DNA of 64,000 bases, taken from contig CACIHJ010000001.1 of NCBI GenBank assembly GCA_902586435.1, forward strand, positions 1 to 64,000, read 5' to 3'. The position numbers and the translations under genes are program-made. The notes below the pieces were generated by a model, which worked only from the letters and a program-made list of their open reading frames with translations, was not told the DNA's origin and made no database searches. Shown here piece by piece: positions 60,441 through 64,000 of the stretch (the first letter of the stretch is position 1; every line of letters starts with the position of its first letter). This DNA is from an uncultured Bacteroidota bacterium (GTDB taxonomy: Bacteria; Bacteroidota; Bacteroidia; Flavobacteriales; Flavobacteriaceae).

Positions 60441-60719
60441 ATGAGTAAAATGAACATTAAACCACTAGCAGATAGAGTTCTAGTTCAGGCTTCAGAGGCT
60501 GAAACTAAAACATCTTCTGGGATAATTATTCCAGATACTGCAAAAGAAAAACCTCAAAGAGGAAAAATAGTAGCTGTTGGTCCTGGAACAAAGGAGAATC
60601 CAATAACAGTTAAAGTTGGAGATATTGTACTTTATGGTAAATACTCAGGGACTGAGCTACAACATGATGGAATGGACTATTTGATTATGAAAGAAAGTGA
60701 CATTCTAGCAATTGTTTAA
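60441..60719 (+). CDS. groES: co-chaperonin GroES
   Basis: A 92-aa Hsp10. '[19 protein letters not shown]' and the mobile loop '[20 protein letters not shown]' are diagnostic, and '[14 protein letters not shown]' ends the protein. It caps GroEL during ATP-driven protein folding. It lies 16 bases before groEL and the two form the usual groESL operon, ended by a terminator after groEL. Confidence 0.97.
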   Translation: MSKMNIKPLADRVLVQASEAETKTSSGIIIPDTAKEKPQRGKIVAVGPGTKENPITVKVGDIVLYGKYSGTELQHDGMDYLIMKESDILAIV

Positions 60720-60723
60720 TTAA

Positions 60724-62370
<1,647 letters not shown>

Positions 62371-62387
62371 TTAAAGTTTTAAAAACT

Positions 62388-62416
62388 AAACCTGCTAATT
62401 ATAGCAGGTTTTTTTT
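62388..62416 (+). terminator. rho-independent terminator after groEL
   Basis: The stem CCTGCTA pairs with TAGCAGG around a four-base loop, extended by AAA/TTT and followed by eight T's. It closes the groESL operon and separates it from purH. Confidence 0.9.
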
Positions 62417-62440
62417 GTATTTTAGAATTTCGATAAATTA

Positions 62441-63937
62441 ATGAAGAAAATCACTTCTGCTTTAATCTCTGTTTTTGATAAGTCTGGTATCGATCAGATA
62501 GTTAAAAAGCTTCATTCATCTCAAGTTAAATTATATTCTACTGGTGGAACTTATGATTATATCAAAAAGCTAAATATTAATGTTACAAAAGTTGAAGATA
62601 TAACAACTTATCCTTCAATTTTAAAAGGAAGGGTTAAAACTCTTCATCCAAAAATATTTGGAGGAATCCTAAAAACAGATTCAGAATCAGACAAAAATGA
62701 TGCTGATAAATATGATATTCCAGATATAGATCTGGTGATAGTTGACCTATATCCTTTCTCAGATACTGTTAAAAAAACAAATGATGCTGATCAAATAATT
62801 GAAAAAATTGATATTGGAGGAATCTCTCTTATTAGAGCAGCAGCAAAAAATTTTAAATCAGTACTATGTATATCATCAAAATTACAATATCAAGATTTAA
62901 TGACACTTTTAGATAAAGATTGTAGTTCAAACATTGAGATTCGAAAAGAGTTTGCAAATAAAGCGTTTAATAATACAATGAATTATGATTCTGATATTTT
63001 TAAATATTTCAATCAATCTAACATAAATAAAAAACAGCTTAGATATGGAGAGAATCCTCATCAAGAAGGTTTCTTTATTGGAAACTTAAATAAGATTTTT
63101 AATCAATTAAATGGAAAAGATATTTCATATAATAATCTTTTAGATATTGATTCTGCAATTAATCTAATGAAAGACTTAAATTTTGAAAAAAATGTATTTG
63201 CAATATTAAAGCATAACAATCCATGTGGAGTTGCAATTAGATCAAAATTAGTTGATTCCTATAAAGATTCGCTCTCTAGTGATAATGTCTCTGCTTTTGG
63301 GGGTGTTTTAATCACGAATAGTGAAGTAGATTTTGAAACAGCTAATGAAATAAACAAGTTGTTTTTTGAAATATTAATTGCACCATCATTTGAAAAAGAT
63401 GCATTAGATATATTAAAATCTAAAAAAAATAGAATAATACTAGAGTTGATTAAATACCCAGATAACAAAAAAAATTATAGAAGCTGCCTGGGCGGTGAAT
63501 TAGTACAATCTATTGATAATATAATTGATGTCTCAAAAAACTTTGACATTGTTACTAAAGAATCTCCTGATATTGCAATTATCAATGATCTAGTCTTTGC
63601 CTCAATAATTGCAAAACATACAAAATCAAACTGCATAATTTTAGCGAAAGATTATAAATTAATTGGATCAGGAATGGGTCAAGTATCGAGAATAGATGCT
63701 TTAAACCAAGCTATTGAAAAATCTAAAAATTTTGGTTTTAAATCTGAATTAAGTAGCTGCGTAATGGCAAGTGATGCATTTTTCCCATTTAAAGACTGCG
63801 TAGAGCTAGCAAACCTAAATAAAATTAAAAATATTATCCAACCTGGAGGGTCAATAAGAGATAATGAATCTATAAAGTTTTGTGACAAACACAAAATGAC
63901 AATGGTTTTTACTGGAACTAGACATTTTAGGCATTAA
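62441..63937 (+). CDS. purH: bifunctional AICAR formyltransferase/IMP cyclohydrolase
   Basis: Catalyses the last two steps of IMP synthesis. The N-terminal MGS-like cyclohydrolase domain has 'LISVFDKSGI', 'LYSTGGT', 'LKGRVKTLHPKIFGGIL' and 'DLVIVDLYPF'. The transformylase domain has 'RYGENPHQEG' (201-210) and the catalytic lysine-histidine pair in 'LKHNNPCGVA' (K257, H258), and it ends 'GSIRDNESI', 'MVFTGTRHFRH'. The length of 498 aa is slightly short but all blocks are present. It is followed by the probable start of mreB. Confidence 0.96.
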   Translation: MKKITSALISVFDKSGIDQIVKKLHSSQVKLYSTGGTYDYIKKLNINVTKVEDITTYPSILKGRVKTLHPKIFGGILKTDSESDKNDADKYDIPDIDLVIVDLYPFSDTVKKTNDADQIIEKIDIGGISLIRAAAKNFKSVLCISSKLQYQDLMTLLDKDCSSNIEIRKEFANKAFNNTMNYDSDIFKYFNQSNINKKQLRYGENPHQEGFFIGNLNKIFNQLNGKDISYNNLLDIDSAINLMKDLNFEKNVFAILKHNNPCGVAIRSKLVDSYKDSLSSDNVSAFGGVLITNSEVDFETANEINKLFFEILIAPSFEKDALDILKSKKNRIILELIKYPDNKKNYRSCLGGELVQSIDNIIDVSKNFDIVTKESPDIAIINDLVFASIIAKHTKSNCIILAKDYKLIGSGMGQVSRIDALNQAIEKSKNFGFKSELSSCVMASDAFFPFKDCVELANLNKIKNIIQPGGSIRDNESIKFCDKHKMTMVFTGTRHFRH

Positions 63938-63952
63938 TTTGTAATATTTCAT

Positions 63953-63960
63953 TAAATTTG
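63953..63960 (+). promoter_or_regulatory. -7 promoter box before the right-edge gene
   Basis: TAAATTTG matches TAnnTTTG perfectly and lies 26 bases before the ATG at 63987. No clear -33 element is seen. Confidence 0.45.
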
Positions 63961-63986
63961 GAATCCAATTAATTTTAAACTAGAAA

Positions 63987-64000
63987 ATGGGAATCTTTAC
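63987..64000 (+). CDS. 5' end of a gene, probably mreB (partial)
   Basis: An ATG at 63987 opens 'MGIF' before the window ends. MreB of flavobacteria typically starts MG[FI]F and is commonly found directly after purH, so mreB is the likely identity, but four codons cannot prove it. A perfect -7 box lies upstream. Confidence 0.4.

Overview
The window looks like one contiguous piece of a Bacteroidota chromosome, most probably a marine, streamlined member of the Flavobacteriia. The sequence shows strong AT bias, near-continuous coding on both strands and convergent genes whose ends overlap by 4 to 18 bases. Promoters match the Bacteroidota -7 box TAnnTTTG. There is a SusC/SusD pair, a Porin_10 protein, many SPase II lipoproteins, a NagB/PIG-L fusion, and the gene order miaB - sigma-54 activator - lptE - TPR protein - secG - groES - groEL followed by purH and a probable mreB. 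The taxon is inferred from gene families and order, not from a marker search. I saw no rRNA, insertion sequence, integrase, CRISPR array or phage gene, and no stretch over 300 bases lacks a gene.

Layout. 1-9.2 kb: the tail of an unidentified gene, glycosylasparaginase and a CAAX-type M48 protease, small membrane proteins, an LCM-type methyltransferase, a GDPD lipoprotein, a PLP threonine/serine dehydratase, an S1 sulfatase, tRNA-Val(TAC), a homocysteine S-methyltransferase and a DUF1295 reductase-like membrane protein. 9.2-17.9 kb: an iron and heme acquisition island made of fbpABC (ferric ABC importer), divergent DUF6607 plus an AraC regulator, and the heme pair hmuR-hmuY. 18-25.5 kb: a minus-strand run with a Porin_10 porin, anmK, a secreted unknown, nhaD, folC, a beta-barrel transporter-like protein and a DCC-family protein. 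25.5-38.4 kb: housekeeping genes rnhB, lipB, lysS, alaS, der and era with several lipoproteins, an M23 peptidase, a small MerR protein and the initiator tRNA.

38.4-50 kb is a possible nutrient-scavenging region: gamma-glutamyltransferase, SusC/SusD, a small Cys-rich protein with a DASS carrier, an exported AbgB-like M20 hydrolase, and a NagB/PIG-L fusion. 50-64 kb holds trxB, a degenerate arginase-fold protein, topA, a metallo-beta-lactamase/double-rhodanese sulfur enzyme, miaB, the sigma-54 activator to groESL block, purH and the first codons of a probable mreB.

No wholly new multi-gene system is evident. The most unusual items are: miaB with no standard start codon able to include its first cluster cysteine; an inverted repeat with a sigma-54-like promoter upstream of groESL, a few genes below a sigma-54 activator; a palindrome between mirrored promoters of fbpA and DUF6607; a 77-aa protein built from two copies of a four-cysteine module; an arginase-fold protein missing half its metal ligands; and several genes whose -7 box lies so close to the start codon that their mRNAs should be leaderless or nearly so.
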